DNA of 64,000 nucleotides from Streptococcus urinalis 2285-97 (GTDB lineage: Bacteria; Bacillota; Bacilli; Lactobacillales; Streptococcaceae). Shown here in pieces: positions 18,445 to 30,047 of the stretch. A program made the translations under genes and the position numbers. The stretch covers positions 62,001 to 126,000 of the forward strand of contig NZ_AEUZ02000001.1 of assembly GCF_000188055.2 (NCBI RefSeq). The letters run 5' to 3'. Below the pieces are notes generated by a model. The model saw only the letters and a list, made by a program, of their open reading frames with translations, did not search any database and was not told the origin of the DNA. Position 1 is the first letter of the stretch, and every line of letters begins with the position of its first letter.

Positions 18445-20134
18445 ACATTTCGTTTGGTGCTTCAACACCTAATAAGCGAAGAGCTTCTTTTAAAACAGTA
18501 CCAGTTGCATAGCATAAAGCGAGACGACTATCACGACCGTCATTGTCTTCTATAATACGAGTATGTGCATAGAATTTGTTGAATGTTTGTGCTAAGTTGA
18601 TTGCAAATTTAGCCATGATTGAAGGTTCAAAGTTATCAGCTGCACGTTTGATAACTGCTGGGAATGATTGTATTAATTTGATAATTTCCCAACTTTCAAC
18701 ATCACTTAAAGCGTAGTTAGCAGTTGTCACTGGTGAAAATTGAGCTTTTCGTAAGATTGATTGAATACGAGCATGAGCGTATTGAACGTAAGGGCCAGTT
18801 TCTCCTTCAAATGAAACCATTGCTTCTAAATCAAAGTCATAGCCATTTCTGCGATCTGTTTTTAAATCATAAAACTTAATAGCACCAACACCTACAGCAT
18901 GTGCAACTGCTTCTTTACCTGCAAGATCTGGATTTTTTGCTTCAATTTGATTTGCTGCACGATTAACTGCTTCTGCAATCGTTGGTTCAAGAAGGATAAC
19001 ATTCCCTTTACGAGTAGAAAGTTTTTTACCACCTTTAGTGACTAATCCAAATGTCACATGTGTCATTTGATCAGACCAATCATAACCCATTTCTTTAAGG
19101 ACAGCTTTTAATTGTTTAAAGTGGGCAGCTTGTTCATTTCCAACAACATATAGTGCTTTAGCAAAATCGTATGTGCGTTTACGATATAAAGCTGCAGCAA
19201 GGTCACGAGTAATATAAAGGGTTGCACCATCAGATTTTTTGATTAATGCAGGGTGTTCGATACCATACTTTTCAAGATTAACAACTTGTGCACCTTTTGA
19301 TTCTTGAAGAAGATTTTTACTTTCGAGTAGTTCAATAACTTCGTCCATTTTATCATTGTAAAAAGCTTCCCCGTTATAGCTGTCAAAAGTTACATTTAAC
19401 TCATTGTAAAGACGGTTAAACTCGACAAGACTCTCATCACGGAACCATTGCCATAATTCAGTTGCTTCTGGATCATTAGCTTCTAATTTACGGAACCATT
19501 CACGTGCTTGATCGTCAATGCTAGGATCGTTTTCTGCATCGGCATTAATACGAACGTAGAGTTTTAATAGTTCATCAATAGGATGAGCACGAACAGCTTC
19601 TTCATCTCCCCATTTTTTGTAAGCAACAATGAGCATACCAAATTGTTTTCCCCAATCACCCAAGTGATTAATTTTAACAGATTGATATCCTAATTTTTCA
19701 AAGATTTTTGCTAAACTATCTCCAATAACTGTTGATCGTAGATGTCCAATAGAAAATGGTTTTGCGATATTGGGACTAGACATATCAAAGGCAACATTGC
19801 GACCTTGCCCTTCATTTTGTTGACCAAATTCTGAACCATCTGTAATGACTTGGTTCAGAACCTGTGCAGATATTACTGATTTATCTAAGAAAAAGTTAAT
19901 ATAAGGACCTACAGCTACTACTTTTTCAAATGGTTTTTGATCAACTTTTGCAACAATGTCACTTGCAATTGCTTGTGGAGCTTTTCGAAGAATTTTGGCA
20001 AGACTAAATGTAGGAAAAGCGATATCTCCCATATCTGATTTTTTAGGTTGTTCCAAAAGGTTTACAATAGTGTCAACTTCCAATTCAGGGACTGCATGAT
20101 GGAGTTCCTGAGCAACTAATAATTTATTATCCAT
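18443..20134 (-). CDS. argS: arginyl-tRNA synthetase
   Basis: A 563-residue class I synthetase. It has an N-terminal additional domain (about 1-100), the HIGH-equivalent motif [16 protein letters not shown] (about 120-135), the KMSKS-region variant [15 protein letters not shown] (about 365) and a C-terminal helical anticodon-binding domain with the expected [16 protein letters not shown] (about 445). It charges tRNA-Arg. ATG 20134 has AAGGAG upstream. It is divergent from argR across a 200-base gap, the conserved streptococcal argS/argR arrangement. Confidence 0.97.
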   Translation of the reverse strand: MDNKLLVAQELHHAVPELEVDTIVNLLEQPKKSDMGDIAFPTFSLAKILRKAPQAIASDIVAKVDQKPFEKVVAVGPYINFFLDKSVISAQVLNQVITDGSEFGQQNEGQGRNVAFDMSSPNIAKPFSIGHLRSTVIGDSLAKIFEKLGYQSVKINHLGDWGKQFGMLIVAYKKWGDEEAVRAHPIDELLKLYVRINADAENDPSIDDQAREWFRKLEANDPEATELWQWFRDESLVEFNRLYNELNVTFDSYNGEAFYNDKMDEVIELLESKNLLQESKGAQVVNLEKYGIEHPALIKKSDGATLYITRDLAAALYRKRTYDFAKALYVVGNEQAAHFKQLKAVLKEMGYDWSDQMTHVTFGLVTKGGKKLSTRKGNVILLEPTIAEAVNRAANQIEAKNPDLAGKEAVAHAVGVGAIKFYDLKTDRRNGYDFDLEAMVSFEGETGPYVQYAHARIQSILRKAQFSPVTTANYALSDVESWEIIKLIQSFPAVIKRAADNFEPSIMAKFAINLAQTFNKFYAHTRIIEDNDGRDSRLALCYATGTVLKEALRLLGVEAPNEM

Positions 20135-20334
20135 TTATAGCTCCTTTAATGTCATTAATTAAAAGAAAACCAATGACTTGATTTTAACGTCTATATTATA
20201 CCATAAAGCCACTGTTTTTTCTGTTCAATTAACGAATTTTTATACGAAATAATGACTAATACTTTAAAAGTGTGATATATTTTTAGTTTTTTGATATAAT
20301 ATCACTGATATTTATACCAAAGAGGTTTACTGTA

Positions 20335-20772
20335 GTGAATAAAATTTTGCGTCAAAATCGTATTAAAGACATTATTCAATTAGGTCATGTTGGTACACAG
20401 GAAGAAATTAAACAGTATTTACAAGAAGAAGGAATCACTGTGACACAAGCGACCCTTTCTAGAGATTTAAGAGAAATTGGACTTTTAAAATTAAGAGATA
20501 AAGAAGGTAAGTTATATTATAGCCTTCCACAGATGGAAAATACAAAGTTCAGTCCTTTTGTGCGCTCATTTATTTTAAAAGTTTCACGAGCTGGTTTTAT
20601 GCTTGTTTTGCATACCAATCTCGGAGAAGCTGATGTACTTGCAAACTACATAGACGCAGATAACATACCTGAAGTACTAGGAACAGTAGCTGGAGCAGAT
20701 ACCCTATTGGTTATTTGTCAAGATGAAGATACTGCAAAAACCTTTGAACAAGATTTAACTGTGACATATTAA
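20335..20772 (+). CDS. argR: ArgR/AhrC-family arginine regulator
   Basis: A 145-residue protein with an N-terminal winged helix ([37 protein letters not shown]) and a C-terminal hexamerisation/arginine-binding domain ([21 protein letters not shown]). The GTxAGxDT segment is the effector site. Streptococci usually carry several ArgR paralogues; this one has the mutS-adjacent location. The start is GTG 20335 with AAAGAGG upstream. No convincing ARG box was found in the argS-argR gap. Confidence 0.92.
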   Translation: MNKILRQNRIKDIIQLGHVGTQEEIKQYLQEEGITVTQATLSRDLREIGLLKLRDKEGKLYYSLPQMENTKFSPFVRSFILKVSRAGFMLVLHTNLGEADVLANYIDADNIPEVLGTVAGADTLLVICQDEDTAKTFEQDLTVTY

Positions 20773-20809
20773 TTTTAAAATGAAAACGAAGAAAATGAGG
20801 AATTAATCT

Positions 20810-23365
20810 ATGACAAAAGATAAGATTTCTCCCGGAATGCAACAGTATCTGGATATTAAAAAAGATTATCCAGATGCTTTTTTACTTTTTAGAATGGGAG
20901 ACTTTTATGAACTTTTCTATGAAGATGCGGTAAAAGCAGCACAAATTTTAGAAATTAGCTTAACAAGTCGTAACAAAAATGCTGAAAATCCAATTCCCAT
21001 GGCAGGTGTACCTTACCATTCAGCTCAACAGTATATTGATGTATTAATCGAACTAGGCTATAAAGTTGCTATCGCAGAGCAGATGGAAGATCCTAAAAAA
21101 GCTGTAGGAGTCGTAAAAAGAGAAGTCGTTCAAGTTATCACACCTGGAACAGTTGTTGATTCTAGTAAACCAGATCAAGCCAATAACTTTTTAGTAGCAA
21201 TCGATAAGATAGATACTAATTTTGGATTAGCTTATATGGACTTATCAACGGGTGAATTTTTCACAACAGTCCCATCGGACTTTACTACTGTAACGAGTGA
21301 AATTTTAAATTTAAAAGCAAGAGAAGTTCTGGTTGGATATGAGTTGCTACCGGAAGAAGAAGCAATCTTGTCAAACCAGATGAATTTGTTGTTGTCTTAT
21401 GAAAGTGACATTTATGAAGATCAAAAACTGATTCCTAATGACTTATCTATAGTTGAAAAGACGATTACAGGTAAGTTATTGCAGTATGTTTTTAAGACGC
21501 AAAAAAGAGAACTTAGCCATTTACAAGCTGTTCAACATTATGAAGTAAAGGATTACTTACAAATGTCCTACACGACAAAATCAAGTCTAGACTTACTTGA
21601 AAATAGTAGGACAGGTAAAAAACATGGTAGTCTTTATTGGTATTTAGATGAAACCAAAACAGCAATGGGTCTACGTTTATTAAGAACTTGGATTGATAGA
21701 CCGCTTGTAACACCTGAAAAAATTGTTGAGAGACAAGAAATCATCACTGCTTTTCTAGAGCAGTTTATGGAACGGAGTGATTTAACAGAAAGTCTAAAAG
21801 GTGTTTACGATATAGAAAGACTTGCTAGTAGGGTTTCTTTTGGAAAAGCAAATCCTAAAGACCTTATTCAATTAGGCAATACTTTATCACAAATACCACT
21901 TATAAAATCAATATTAGCTACATTTGATAACCTCTACATTGACAAGCTTGTCAACCAAATTGACGCGCTTCCAGAATTAGAAGGACTGATTAACCAATCT
22001 ATAGACCCTCAAGCACCTGCAACAATACAAGAAGGAAATATTATTAGAACTGGTTTTGATGACAAACTTGACAGCTATCGTCAAGTTTTGAAAGAAGGAA
22101 CAAGGTGGATTGCTGAAATTGAAACAAAAGAACGACAATCAAGTGGTATTTCTAATTTAAAGATAGATTATAATAAAAAAGATGGTTATTATTTCCATGT
22201 TACAAATTCACATATTGATTTAGTGCCAGATTATTTTTTTAGAAAAGCAACCTTGAAAAATTCCGAACGGTATGGAACGGCTGAGTTGGCAAAAATTGAA
22301 GGGCAAATGTTAGAAGCGCGTGAAGAGTCAGCTAATCTTGAATACACCATCTTTATGAGTGTTAGATCTCAAGTTGAAAAGTTCATCATAAAACTACAAC
22401 ATTTAGCAAAAACAATTGCATCAGTAGATGTTCTACAGAGTTTGGCAGTTGTTGCAGAGAAAAATCATTTAACAAAACCACAATTTAATGATAAACAAGA
22501 AATTTCTATTATAGATGGAAAACACCCAGTTGTCGAAAAAGTAATGGGAACTCAGGAATATATTCCTAATGATATTTGTTTTGATAGAGAGACGAATATT
22601 CAATTGATAACAGGTCCTAATATGAGTGGGAAGTCAACTTATATGCGTCAACTTGCTCTTACAGTAGTCATGGCTCAAATGGGCTCATATGTCGCTGCAA
22701 CTGAAGCAAACCTCCCCATTTTTGATGCCATATTTACACGTATCGGAGCTGCTGACGATTTGATTTCAGGACAATCAACTTTTATGGTTGAAATGATGGA
22801 AGCAAATCAAGCAATTAGAAGATCTACTAAGCAATCTTTGATACTATTTGATGAATTAGGACGCGGGACAGCGACTTATGATGGGATGTCTTTAGCACAA
22901 GCAATCATTGAACATATTCATCATTATGTTGGGGCAAAAACTTTATTTGCGACTCATTATCATGAATTAACTGCTCTTGAAAAAGAATTGCCACATTTAG
23001 TCAATGTTCATGTATCTACTATTGAAAATAATGGCGAAGTAACCTTCTTACATAAAATTGCAGAAGGTCCAGCGGATAAATCTTATGGTATCCATGTTGC
23101 AAAGATTGCTGGTTTACCTGATGATCTGTTAAATCGAGCAAATAAAGTCTTAAATCATTATGAAACACAATCAAAAAATCAAAAGATTTCTGATAATCAT
23201 GATGAATCTGAAAGTCAATTTGTAAATGAACAACTATCATTATTTATAACAAATGAAGATGATAATCAAGAAGTCATCAGTCTGTTGAAAGAAGTAGATG
23301 TTATGAATTTAACACCACTCCAAGCGATGAATCTTATCTTTGAAATGAAAGATAAATTGAAATAA
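20810..23365 (+). CDS. mutS: DNA mismatch repair protein MutS
   Basis: An 851-residue MutS. The N-terminal mismatch-binding domain has the F-x-E motif in [14 protein letters not shown] (Phe-Tyr-Glu near residue 32), followed by the connector, lever and clamp domains, then the ATPase domain with Walker [16 protein letters not shown] (about 605), the signature [10 protein letters not shown], Walker [12 protein letters not shown] and ATHYHELT. The C-terminal tail is acidic. It recognises mispairs and recruits MutL. It sits 37 bases downstream of argR with GAGGAA before the start, so the two are probably co-transcribed. A terminator then separates it from mutL, 379 bases away. Confidence 0.98.
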   Translation: MTKDKISPGMQQYLDIKKDYPDAFLLFRMGDFYELFYEDAVKAAQILEISLTSRNKNAENPIPMAGVPYHSAQQYIDVLIELGYKVAIAEQMEDPKKAVGVVKREVVQVITPGTVVDSSKPDQANNFLVAIDKIDTNFGLAYMDLSTGEFFTTVPSDFTTVTSEILNLKAREVLVGYELLPEEEAILSNQMNLLLSYESDIYEDQKLIPNDLSIVEKTITGKLLQYVFKTQKRELSHLQAVQHYEVKDYLQMSYTTKSSLDLLENSRTGKKHGSLYWYLDETKTAMGLRLLRTWIDRPLVTPEKIVERQEIITAFLEQFMERSDLTESLKGVYDIERLASRVSFGKANPKDLIQLGNTLSQIPLIKSILATFDNLYIDKLVNQIDALPELEGLINQSIDPQAPATIQEGNIIRTGFDDKLDSYRQVLKEGTRWIAEIETKERQSSGISNLKIDYNKKDGYYFHVTNSHIDLVPDYFFRKATLKNSERYGTAELAKIEGQMLEAREESANLEYTIFMSVRSQVEKFIIKLQHLAKTIASVDVLQSLAVVAEKNHLTKPQFNDKQEISIIDGKHPVVEKVMGTQEYIPNDICFDRETNIQLITGPNMSGKSTYMRQLALTVVMAQMGSYVAATEANLPIFDAIFTRIGAADDLISGQSTFMVEMMEANQAIRRSTKQSLILFDELGRGTATYDGMSLAQAIIEHIHHYVGAKTLFATHYHELTALEKELPHLVNVHVSTIENNGEVTFLHKIAEGPADKSYGIHVAKIAGLPDDLLNRANKVLNHYETQSKNQKISDNHDESESQFVNEQLSLFITNEDDNQEVISLLKEVDVMNLTPLQAMNLIFEMKDKLK

Positions 23366-23398
23366 TAAAAAGTTCCTTTTTTGGTACTTTTTATTATT
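23362..23398. terminator. terminator after mutS (also usable by the minus-strand small ORF)
   Basis: AATAATAAAAAGT-T-CC / GG-T-ACTTTTTATTATT stem with a six-T loop. The arms carry A and T runs, so it works in both directions. Confidence 0.82.
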
Positions 23399-23450
23399 AT
23401 ATTTTTATTTTGATTTTTTTCTTTTCTTTCGTTTTTTTAAGGTTATAATC

Positions 23451-23522
23451 TCAATATCTGTAAAGGGCATTATAGCCATATGCAAAAACGACTGTTATTA
23501 AAATGATTATTAATGCAGCCAT
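23451..23522 (-). CDS. 23-residue single-helix membrane microprotein
   Basis: A short frame, MAALIIILITVVFAYGYNALYRY, that is almost entirely one hydrophobic helix with an aromatic, basic C-terminus. A very strong ribosome site AAAGGAGG (23533-23540) lies 10 bases before ATG. The shared mutS terminator lies downstream, and a TATGAT-like -10 lies upstream on the same strand. Location alone suggests an independent unit in the mutS-mutL gap. The function is unknown; options include a regulatory membrane peptide or a type I toxin-like peptide. I do not recognise a family. Confidence 0.5.
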   Translation of the reverse strand: MAALIIILITVVFAYGYNALYRY

Positions 23523-23743
23523 AATTGTTGGACCTCCTTTTAAAATATATTATTTACCTGAATCATATCATATTTAGTGATAAAGAGAATAAAAAATTCA
23601 TAGTGTTAAAGATATGACAAAAAAATGTTACAATAACCAATAGTAAAGCAAACTAAAAATGGTAAGGGATGAGTTTTAAATAAAGTTAAAATCGGAGTAG
23701 GATTTTTAAAGAATAATTCATTTAGAAGAGGAATCAAATAACA

Positions 23744-25714
23744 ATGGCAAAAATTATTGAACTCCCAGAAGTACTAGCAAACCAAATTGCTGCCGGAGAA
23801 GTAGTTGAAAGGCCTTCTAGTGTTGTAAAAGAATTAGTTGAGAATGCTATTGATGCAGCTAGTACACAAATTACAATAGAGATTGAAGAATCTGGACTTA
23901 AATCTATTATTATTACTGATAATGGTGAAGGTATGAGTCCAGAAGATGTTGCGCTTAGTTTGAGACGTCATGCTACAAGTAAAATAAAGAATCAAGCGGA
24001 TCTCTTTAGAATTCGAACATTGGGATTCCGTGGAGAAGCACTGCCTTCAGTAGCTTCAATTAGTGAAATAACAATAAAAACGGCCACTAGAGATTCAAAG
24101 TCTGGAACCTTGTTAAAAGCCAAAGGTGGGGAAATTACATTACAAGAAGTGACATCTACTCCAGTTGGGACAAAGATTAGTGTCGAAAATCTCTTTTATA
24201 ATACCCCTGCAAGACTAAAATATATGAAAAGTTTACAGGCTGAGCTATCTCATATTGTTGATGTAATCAATCGTCAAAGCTTAGCACATCCAGAAATTGC
24301 TTTTAGACTAATCAATGATGGAAGAGAACTTACAAGGACTAGTGGCACGGGTAATTTGCGTCAAGCTATTTCTGGTATTTATGGTTTAAACACTGCTCGT
24401 AAAATGATTGAAATTTCAGCTTCAGATCTCGATCTTGAAATTTCTGGATACATCAGTTTACCTGAATTAACCAGAGCAAATCGAAATTATATTACCTTGT
24501 TAATTAATGGTAGATATATCAAAAACTTTTTGTTGAATCGTGCTATTCTAGATGGCTATGGATCAAAATTAATGGTTGGTCGTTTTCCAATTGCCGTAAT
24601 AAATATTGATATTGATCCCTACTTAGCAGATGTCAATGTTCATCCAACAAAGCAAGAAGTAAGAATTTCTAAAGAGCGCGAGTTAATGGCATTAATTAGC
24701 CAAGCTATTCAAAATAGTCTCAGGGAACAAGCATTAATTCCAGATGCTCTGGAAAATCTTGCAAAATCAAGTACCAGAATTAAAAATAAAAGTGAGCAAA
24801 CCAGCTTTTATCTCCCTACAGGAGATGGTGGAACTCATAATTATGAGGAAGATACTAGTAAAAGAGAGTTAACAGAAGTTCATGAAACTAAAGCAAATTA
24901 TATAGCTTCTAATACAGAAGTTGACAATTACGTAAACGTAGTTGATAACAAGTTGACAGAGTCGTCAATTAAAATTGCTGAGAGACATCAGCAATATTCT
25001 CAGGAAAATCCTCAACATAGTGATTTAGATTTTTCAAATAATCGAAAAATAGACAAAATGATTGCATCTTTAGAAAATGAAGAAAAATCGAGCTTTCCTG
25101 AGTTGGATTACTTTGGTCAGATGCATGGGACTTACCTTTTTGCACAAGGGAAAAATGGGCTATATATTATTGATCAACATGCGGCTCAAGAACGTGTGAA
25201 ATATGAATATTATAGAGAAAAGATAGGTGATGTTGATAGTAGTTTACAACAACTTTTAGTTCCTTATCTCTTTGAGTTTTCTACCTCCGACTTTTTAACG
25301 CTTCAAGAAAAGATGGCAAATCTCAATGCAGTAGGTGTTTTTTTAGAACCTTATGGTCAGAATACCTTTATTTTGAGAGAACATCCTATATGGATGAAAG
25401 AAAATGAAATTGAAATTGAAACTGCTATTTATGAGATGTGTGATATGTTATTACTAACAAATCAAGTATCAATCAAAAAGTACCGTGCTGAACTTGCCAT
25501 TATGATGAGTTGTAAAAGGTCAATTAAAGCTAATCATCATCTAGATGACTACTCTGCTAGGCAATTATTAATCCAACTTTCTCAATGTGATAATCCTTAC
25601 AATTGTCCACATGGTAGACCAGTATTGATCAATTTTTCAACTTCAGATATGGAAAAGATGTTTAGGCGTATTCAAGAGAATCATACAAGTCTTAGAGATT
25701 TGGGCAAATATTAG
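23744..25714 (+). CDS. mutL: DNA mismatch repair protein MutL
   Basis: A 656-residue GHKL ATPase. The N-terminus [21 protein letters not shown], then ENAIDA (about 36), DNGEGM (about 63), RHATSKI and [13 protein letters not shown] are the MutL ATP-binding motifs. The linker (about 340-460) is poorly conserved and acidic. The C-terminal dimerisation domain has [12 protein letters not shown], the endonuclease motif with Gln in place of the first Glu seen in streptococci (to be checked by alignment), plus CPHGRP near the end. The start ATG 23744 has AGAGG upstream at slightly long spacing. It acts with MutS. Confidence 0.97.
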   Translation: MAKIIELPEVLANQIAAGEVVERPSSVVKELVENAIDAASTQITIEIEESGLKSIIITDNGEGMSPEDVALSLRRHATSKIKNQADLFRIRTLGFRGEALPSVASISEITIKTATRDSKSGTLLKAKGGEITLQEVTSTPVGTKISVENLFYNTPARLKYMKSLQAELSHIVDVINRQSLAHPEIAFRLINDGRELTRTSGTGNLRQAISGIYGLNTARKMIEISASDLDLEISGYISLPELTRANRNYITLLINGRYIKNFLLNRAILDGYGSKLMVGRFPIAVINIDIDPYLADVNVHPTKQEVRISKERELMALISQAIQNSLREQALIPDALENLAKSSTRIKNKSEQTSFYLPTGDGGTHNYEEDTSKRELTEVHETKANYIASNTEVDNYVNVVDNKLTESSIKIAERHQQYSQENPQHSDLDFSNNRKIDKMIASLENEEKSSFPELDYFGQMHGTYLFAQGKNGLYIIDQHAAQERVKYEYYREKIGDVDSSLQQLLVPYLFEFSTSDFLTLQEKMANLNAVGVFLEPYGQNTFILREHPIWMKENEIEIETAIYEMCDMLLLTNQVSIKKYRAELAIMMSCKRSIKANHHLDDYSARQLLIQLSQCDNPYNCPHGRPVLINFSTSDMEKMFRRIQENHTSLRDLGKY

Positions 25715-25715
25715 T

Positions 25716-26130
25716 GAGACATACGAAGCAGCTAAACAAATTCAGTTAAGGCAATTGGAAAGATTTCTAACATCAATTTTAGAAAGTAGTATTTTTTATT
25801 TTCAATGGGTTCATAAATTCTTAAAACAATTAACTCAACTGGTCGTAAGTTAAGTCATTTTTATAACTGGAATATTTTTTGTGATAATAGTTAGTCAATT
25901 TAGTGTTATAGTGATTTCTGTTATAATAGTTACAATTTGAGAAGTGATAAACGTCCCATCTAGTCAAGAAATGAAAGAAGAAATGAAGGTTCCAAATAAA
26001 ATTGAATTATACAAAAATATGGTTTCCATGTCATAACGACTTGAAGTGATAATTACTGGTGAAATGGTATTTATCAGCCATTTTACTAGACAAATTGGTG
26101 CCTAATTAAGTTATTTGCTATAGTTTTTAG
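25716..26130 (+). pseudogene. lmrP: fossil of an LmrP-like MFS transporter
   Basis: No long frame exists, but short stretches read like an MFS drug-efflux protein of LmrP type in the right order. The frame from 25716 gives KQIQLRQLERFLTSILESS, then IFYFQW, resembling the N-terminus and first helix. Further on a piece reads ITGIFFVIIVSQF (second helix region), followed by a fragment with PSSQEMKEEMK and one with EVIITGEMVFI. In S. pyogenes lmrP lies between mutL and ruvA, so position supports the match. It is degraded by large deletions and stops. Assignment rests on pattern memory rather than an alignment. Confidence 0.55.
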
Positions 26131-26182
26131 GTATTTATTTTACACTAAAACCTTAGCTACTAAAATGAAAGAGAAAAAGGTA

Positions 26183-26776
26183 ATGTACGAGTATATTAAA
26201 GGAACGTTAACAAAAATTACTGCTAAATATATAGTTGTTGAAACATCAGGAATAGGCTATATGATAAATGTAGCAAATCCTTATAGCTTTACAGATAGTG
26301 TAAATCAATCTTTACAGGTGTATTTACACCATGTGGTTAGAGAGGACGCACAATTGCTTTTTGGTTTTCACACTGAAAACGAAAAAAATGTTTTTTTGAA
26401 ACTAATATCTGTTTCAGGAATTGGTCCAACGACTGCTTTAGCCATAATTGCAGTTGATGATAATGAAGGTCTAGTAAATGCTATTGATCAGAGTGATATT
26501 AAGTATCTGACTAAATTTCCTAAGATTGGTAAAAAGACGGCTCAACAGATGGTACTTGATTTAGCTGGAAAATTTATTGAAGAAGAGACAAAAGTTAAAA
26601 ATGCTGGTCAAACTAAATCTGATGTTAATGAACAGTTAGAAGAAGCAATGGAAGCACTGTTAGTATTAGGTTATAAAGCAAGTGAATTAAAGAAAATTAG
26701 GAATTTCTTTGATGGAACAGATGATACTGCGGAAAATTATATTAAGTCTGCACTAAAAATGCTTATGAAAGGTTAA
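26183..26776 (+). CDS. ruvA: Holliday junction branch migration protein RuvA
   Basis: A 197-residue RuvA. The N-terminal OB domain [20 protein letters not shown] and two helix-hairpin-helix motifs ([16 protein letters not shown] at about 72-87 and [19 protein letters not shown] at about 107-125) are followed by a C-terminal domain III that contacts RuvB. It tetramerises on four-way junctions. I start at ATG 26183 (AAAAGG upstream); the ATG six codons earlier lacks a ribosome site. It overlaps tag by one base (TAATG). Confidence 0.96.
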   Translation: MYEYIKGTLTKITAKYIVVETSGIGYMINVANPYSFTDSVNQSLQVYLHHVVREDAQLLFGFHTENEKNVFLKLISVSGIGPTTALAIIAVDDNEGLVNAIDQSDIKYLTKFPKIGKKTAQQMVLDLAGKFIEEETKVKNAGQTKSDVNEQLEEAMEALLVLGYKASELKKIRNFFDGTDDTAENYIKSALKMLMKG

Positions 26777-27349
26777 TGTTTCACATGAAACGTTGTAGTT
26801 GGGTACCAAAAAATAACACCTTATATTGTGATTATCATGATAATGAATGGGGAAAATTGGTGAAAGATGATAATAAATTATTTGAATTGTTATGTCTAGA
26901 AAGTTATCAGTCAGGCTTATCTTGGTGGACGGTCTTAAAAAAGCGTGAAGCTTTTAAATCTGTCTTCTACCATTATCAGATTGATCAAGTTGCTTTATTT
27001 ACGGATGAAGAGATGACCAATGCACTTAAAAACCCTGACATTATTAGACACCGTTTAAAATTGGAAACTACTGTCAATAATGCAAATATGATTTTAAAAA
27101 TACAATCAGAATTTGGTAGCTTTTTTGACTATATTTGGCATTTTGTTGGTAAAAAAGTAATTGTTCATTCTGTAAATGATAGTCAACAGGTATTATCACA
27201 AAATTTATTGTCACAAAGTCTTTCTAAAGATTTAAAAAAAAAGAGGTTTTAAGTTTTTGGGTCCTACAACAATTTATTCCTTTTTAGAAGCCTCAGGATT
27301 CATAGATGATCATGAGGATCAATGTGATTTTAAAAAGAAGGTTATTTAA
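26776..27349 (+). pseudogene. tag: 3-methyladenine-DNA glycosylase I, frameshifted at an A9 run
   Basis: The intact frame runs for 158 residues and shows TAG features: MKRCSWV and CDYHDNEWG hold the first Cys and His of the zinc snap, and SYQSGLSWWTVLKKREAF is the base-binding region. At the nine-A run 27234-27242 the frame slips and stops at 27250. Reading one base fewer gives KFLGPTTIYSFLEASGFIDD, then HEDQCDFKKKVI, the normal C-terminus with the remaining zinc ligands (His and Cys), ending at 27349. The product as read lacks half the zinc site. Possible causes are true mutation, reversible slippage at the A run, or a sequencing error. It is co-transcribed with ruvA. Confidence 0.85.
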
Positions 27350-27358
27350 CCTTCTTCT
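27336..27358 (+). terminator. terminator after tag
   Basis: GAAGGTTA / TAACCTTC hairpin with a 2-base loop, followed by a T-rich stretch. Confidence 0.75.
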
Positions 27359-27421
27359 TTTTAGGTAAAACAATTGAAAATTAGGTCAATTATATTTTTT
27401 AATGATAAAATGTAATTACAT

Positions 27422-27429
27422 TTCGAATA
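27422..27429 (+). promoter_or_regulatory. CIN box (SigX/ComX competence promoter) for cinA-recA
   Basis: TTCGAATA matches the streptococcal CIN box TNCGAATA, with a T-rich tract about 25 bases upstream (27393-27400). It lies 16 bases before the cinA start codon. This is the expected late-competence promoter for cinA-recA. Confidence 0.72.
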
Positions 27430-27445
27430 GATAAGTGGGTGTGTT

Positions 27446-28705
27446 ATGAAAGCAGAAATTATTGCAGTTGGTACAGAGATTTTAACAGGACAAATTGTAA
27501 ATACAAATGCTCAGTTTTTATCAGAAAAGATGGCTGAACTAGGTATTGATATTTATTTTCAAACTGTTGTTGGTGACAATGAGACAAGATTACTGTCGGT
27601 TATTGAACTAGCGAGCAAAAGGAGTGACCTCATTATACTATGTGGTGGCTTAGGCCCAACAGAAGATGACTTGACAAAACAAACACTAGCTAAATACTTA
27701 AATAAACAATTAGTTTTTGATGAAGAAGCTAATCAAAAATTGGATGCATTTTTCGCTAGTAGAGATCAGTTTAGCAGAACACCTAACAATGAAAGACAAG
27801 CTCAATTAATAGAAGGGTCAATTCCTCTTCAAAATCGTACAGGACTAGCTGTCGGTGGCATAATTACATCATCAGATAGACAATATGTTGTATTGCCTGG
27901 ACCCCCTAGTGAATTAAAACCAATGGTTAATGAACAATTGATTCCTCATTTATCAAAATCAAATACTAAACTCTATTCTAGAGTCTTACGATTCTTCGGT
28001 ATTGGTGAAAGTCAATTAGCTACAATTTTATCTGACTTTATTGAAAATCAAACAGATCCAACATTAGCACCCTATGCAAAGATTGGTGAAGTCACTTTAC
28101 GGATGTCTACTAAAGCAATTAATCAAGTTGAAGCTACTAAAAAGCTTGAGGCATTAGAAGGTAAACTATTAGCTACTAAAACACTAGACAATAAGTATCT
28201 ATCTGATTTCTTTTATGGTTACGGTGAAAATAATTCTTTACCTGAAGTTGTCTTTAATCTTTTAAAAGAATCTCATACCACTATTTCAGTTGCAGAAAGT
28301 TTGACAGCAGGACTATTTCAGTCAACATTAGCCGATTTCCCAGGGGTATCTAAACTATTTTTTGGTGGGTTTATCACTTATAGTTTAAAAGAAAAATCAA
28401 AAATGCTTTCTATTAATAAAAAAGAGTTAGAAAAACATGGTGTTGTAAGTGCCTATACAGCTGAAAAAATGGCAAGTCAAGCAAGGTTATTAACAAAAAC
28501 GGATATTGGTGTTAGTTTAACTGGTGTGGCTGGGCCAGAATCATTAGAAGGTCATAAAGCAGGAACTGTTTTTATTGGCATTGCGACAAAAGAAAAGACT
28601 GTATCTTATAAAGTAAATGTTGGAAATAGAACACGCTCAGACATACGCTATATAGCTTGTTTAAACGCATTTAATCTAGTCCGAAAAACTTTATTAAATC
28701 TTTAA
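27446..28705 (+). CDS. cinA: competence/damage-inducible protein CinA
   Basis: A 419-residue CinA. The N-terminal MoeA/COG1058 domain has [20 protein letters not shown] and [14 protein letters not shown], with [10 protein letters not shown] at about 152. The C-terminal nicotinamide-mononucleotide deamidase domain has [27 protein letters not shown] and GVAGPE. It is linked to NAD salvage and, in streptococci, is a late competence gene upstream of recA. ATG 27446 follows GTGGGTG. A CIN box sits just upstream, and recA follows after 69 bases with its own TATAAT (about 28713-28718). Confidence 0.95.
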   Translation: MKAEIIAVGTEILTGQIVNTNAQFLSEKMAELGIDIYFQTVVGDNETRLLSVIELASKRSDLIILCGGLGPTEDDLTKQTLAKYLNKQLVFDEEANQKLDAFFASRDQFSRTPNNERQAQLIEGSIPLQNRTGLAVGGIITSSDRQYVVLPGPPSELKPMVNEQLIPHLSKSNTKLYSRVLRFFGIGESQLATILSDFIENQTDPTLAPYAKIGEVTLRMSTKAINQVEATKKLEALEGKLLATKTLDNKYLSDFFYGYGENNSLPEVVFNLLKESHTTISVAESLTAGLFQSTLADFPGVSKLFFGGFITYSLKEKSKMLSINKKELEKHGVVSAYTAEKMASQARLLTKTDIGVSLTGVAGPESLEGHKAGTVFIGIATKEKTVSYKVNVGNRTRSDIRYIACLNAFNLVRKTLLNL

Positions 28706-28774
28706 AATTTGCTATAATTAGAGGACGTTAGAAATGAAGTTTGACATTGAAAGATGTTAACGAAGGAGACATAA

Positions 28775-29917
28775 TTGGCAAAAAAAGTTAAAAAGACTGA
28801 AGAAATTAGCAAAAAATTTGGTGACGAACGTCGTAAAGCATTGGATGATGCCTTAAAAAATATTGAAAAAGATTTTGGAAAAGGTGCAGTTATGCGTCTT
28901 GGTGAACGAGCAGAACAAAAAGTTCAAGTAATGAGTTCTGGAAGTTTGGCACTTGATATTGCTTTGGGTGCGGGTGGTTATCCAAAAGGACGTATTATCG
29001 AAATATATGGTCCTGAGAGTTCAGGTAAAACCACAGTAGCTTTACATGCGGTTGCGCAAGCTCAAAAAGACGGCGGAATTGCTGCTTTTATTGATGCTGA
29101 ACACGCACTTGATCCAGCTTATGCAGCAGCACTTGGGGTTAATATTGATGATTTGTTACTTTCACAACCTGATTCAGGAGAACAAGGACTTGAGATTGCT
29201 GGCAAATTAATTGACTCTGGTGCAGTTGATTTAGTTGTTATTGATTCAGTTGCTGCCTTAGTACCTCGTGCAGAAATCGATGGTGATATTGGTGATAGTC
29301 ATGTTGGTTTACAAGCCAGAATGATGAGTCAAGCTATGCGCAAATTATCAGCATCAATTAATAAAACGAAAACAGTTGCAATCTTTATTAACCAATTGCG
29401 TGAAAAAGTTGGTATTATGTTTGGTAATCCTGAGACAACTCCTGGTGGACGTGCATTAAAATTCTATGCTTCAGTACGTTTGGATGTTCGTGGTAATACG
29501 CAAATAAAAGGTACTGGTGATCAACGTGATCAAAATGTTGGCAAAGAAACCAAAATTAAAGTTGTTAAAAATAAAGTTGCTCCACCATTTAAAGAAGCTT
29601 TCGTTGAAATTATGTATGGAGAAGGTATTTCTCGTACAGGTGAGTTAGTAAAAATAGCAACTGATTTGGATATTATTCAAAAAGCAGGTGCTTGGTATTC
29701 TTACAATGGTAACAAAATTGGACAAGGTTCAGAAAATGCTAAACGTTTCCTAGCAGATAATCAAGACATATTTGATGAAATTGATCATAAAGTTCGCGTT
29801 CATTATGGATTAATTGAAGATGATCAAATTGAAAAAAATGAAACAAAAACAGTAGAAGAAAATAATGAGTCTGAATTAACTTTAGATCTTGATGATGCTA
29901 TTGAATTAGAAGATTAA
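28775..29917 (+). CDS. recA: recombinase RecA
   Basis: A 380-residue RecA with Walker [10 protein letters not shown] (about 78), [13 protein letters not shown], Walker [12 protein letters not shown], the loop 2 region with [16 protein letters not shown] and the acidic C-terminal tail. It performs homologous recombination, repair and, in competent cells, integration of transformed DNA. The start is TTG 28775 with AAGGAG seven bases upstream; a UUG start is also found in related streptococci. A terminator follows. Confidence 0.98.
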   Translation: MAKKVKKTEEISKKFGDERRKALDDALKNIEKDFGKGAVMRLGERAEQKVQVMSSGSLALDIALGAGGYPKGRIIEIYGPESSGKTTVALHAVAQAQKDGGIAAFIDAEHALDPAYAAALGVNIDDLLLSQPDSGEQGLEIAGKLIDSGAVDLVVIDSVAALVPRAEIDGDIGDSHVGLQARMMSQAMRKLSASINKTKTVAIFINQLREKVGIMFGNPETTPGGRALKFYASVRLDVRGNTQIKGTGDQRDQNVGKETKIKVVKNKVAPPFKEAFVEIMYGEGISRTGELVKIATDLDIIQKAGAWYSYNGNKIGQGSENAKRFLADNQDIFDEIDHKVRVHYGLIEDDQIEKNETKTVEENNESELTLDLDDAIELED

Positions 29918-29918
29918 T

Positions 29919-29944
29919 AAAAACAACCTAAAGGTTGTTTTTTT
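29919..29944 (+). terminator. terminator after recA
   Basis: AAACAACCT / AGGTTGTTT hairpin followed by seven T. Confidence 0.88.
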
Positions 29945-30047
29945 ATTCATATAAAAATGAGATTTATAAAAAATAAAGACTTATTTTTAGGTATTTTTTA
30001 GATTTTATTTTAAAATAGAGTGTATAAAAATAAATATTACCTAAAAA

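Noticed and set aside
20240..20260. TACGAAATA-like sequence upstream of argR as a CIN or ARG box
   Set aside because: It has an extra base relative to the CIN consensus, and only partial similarity to ARG boxes.
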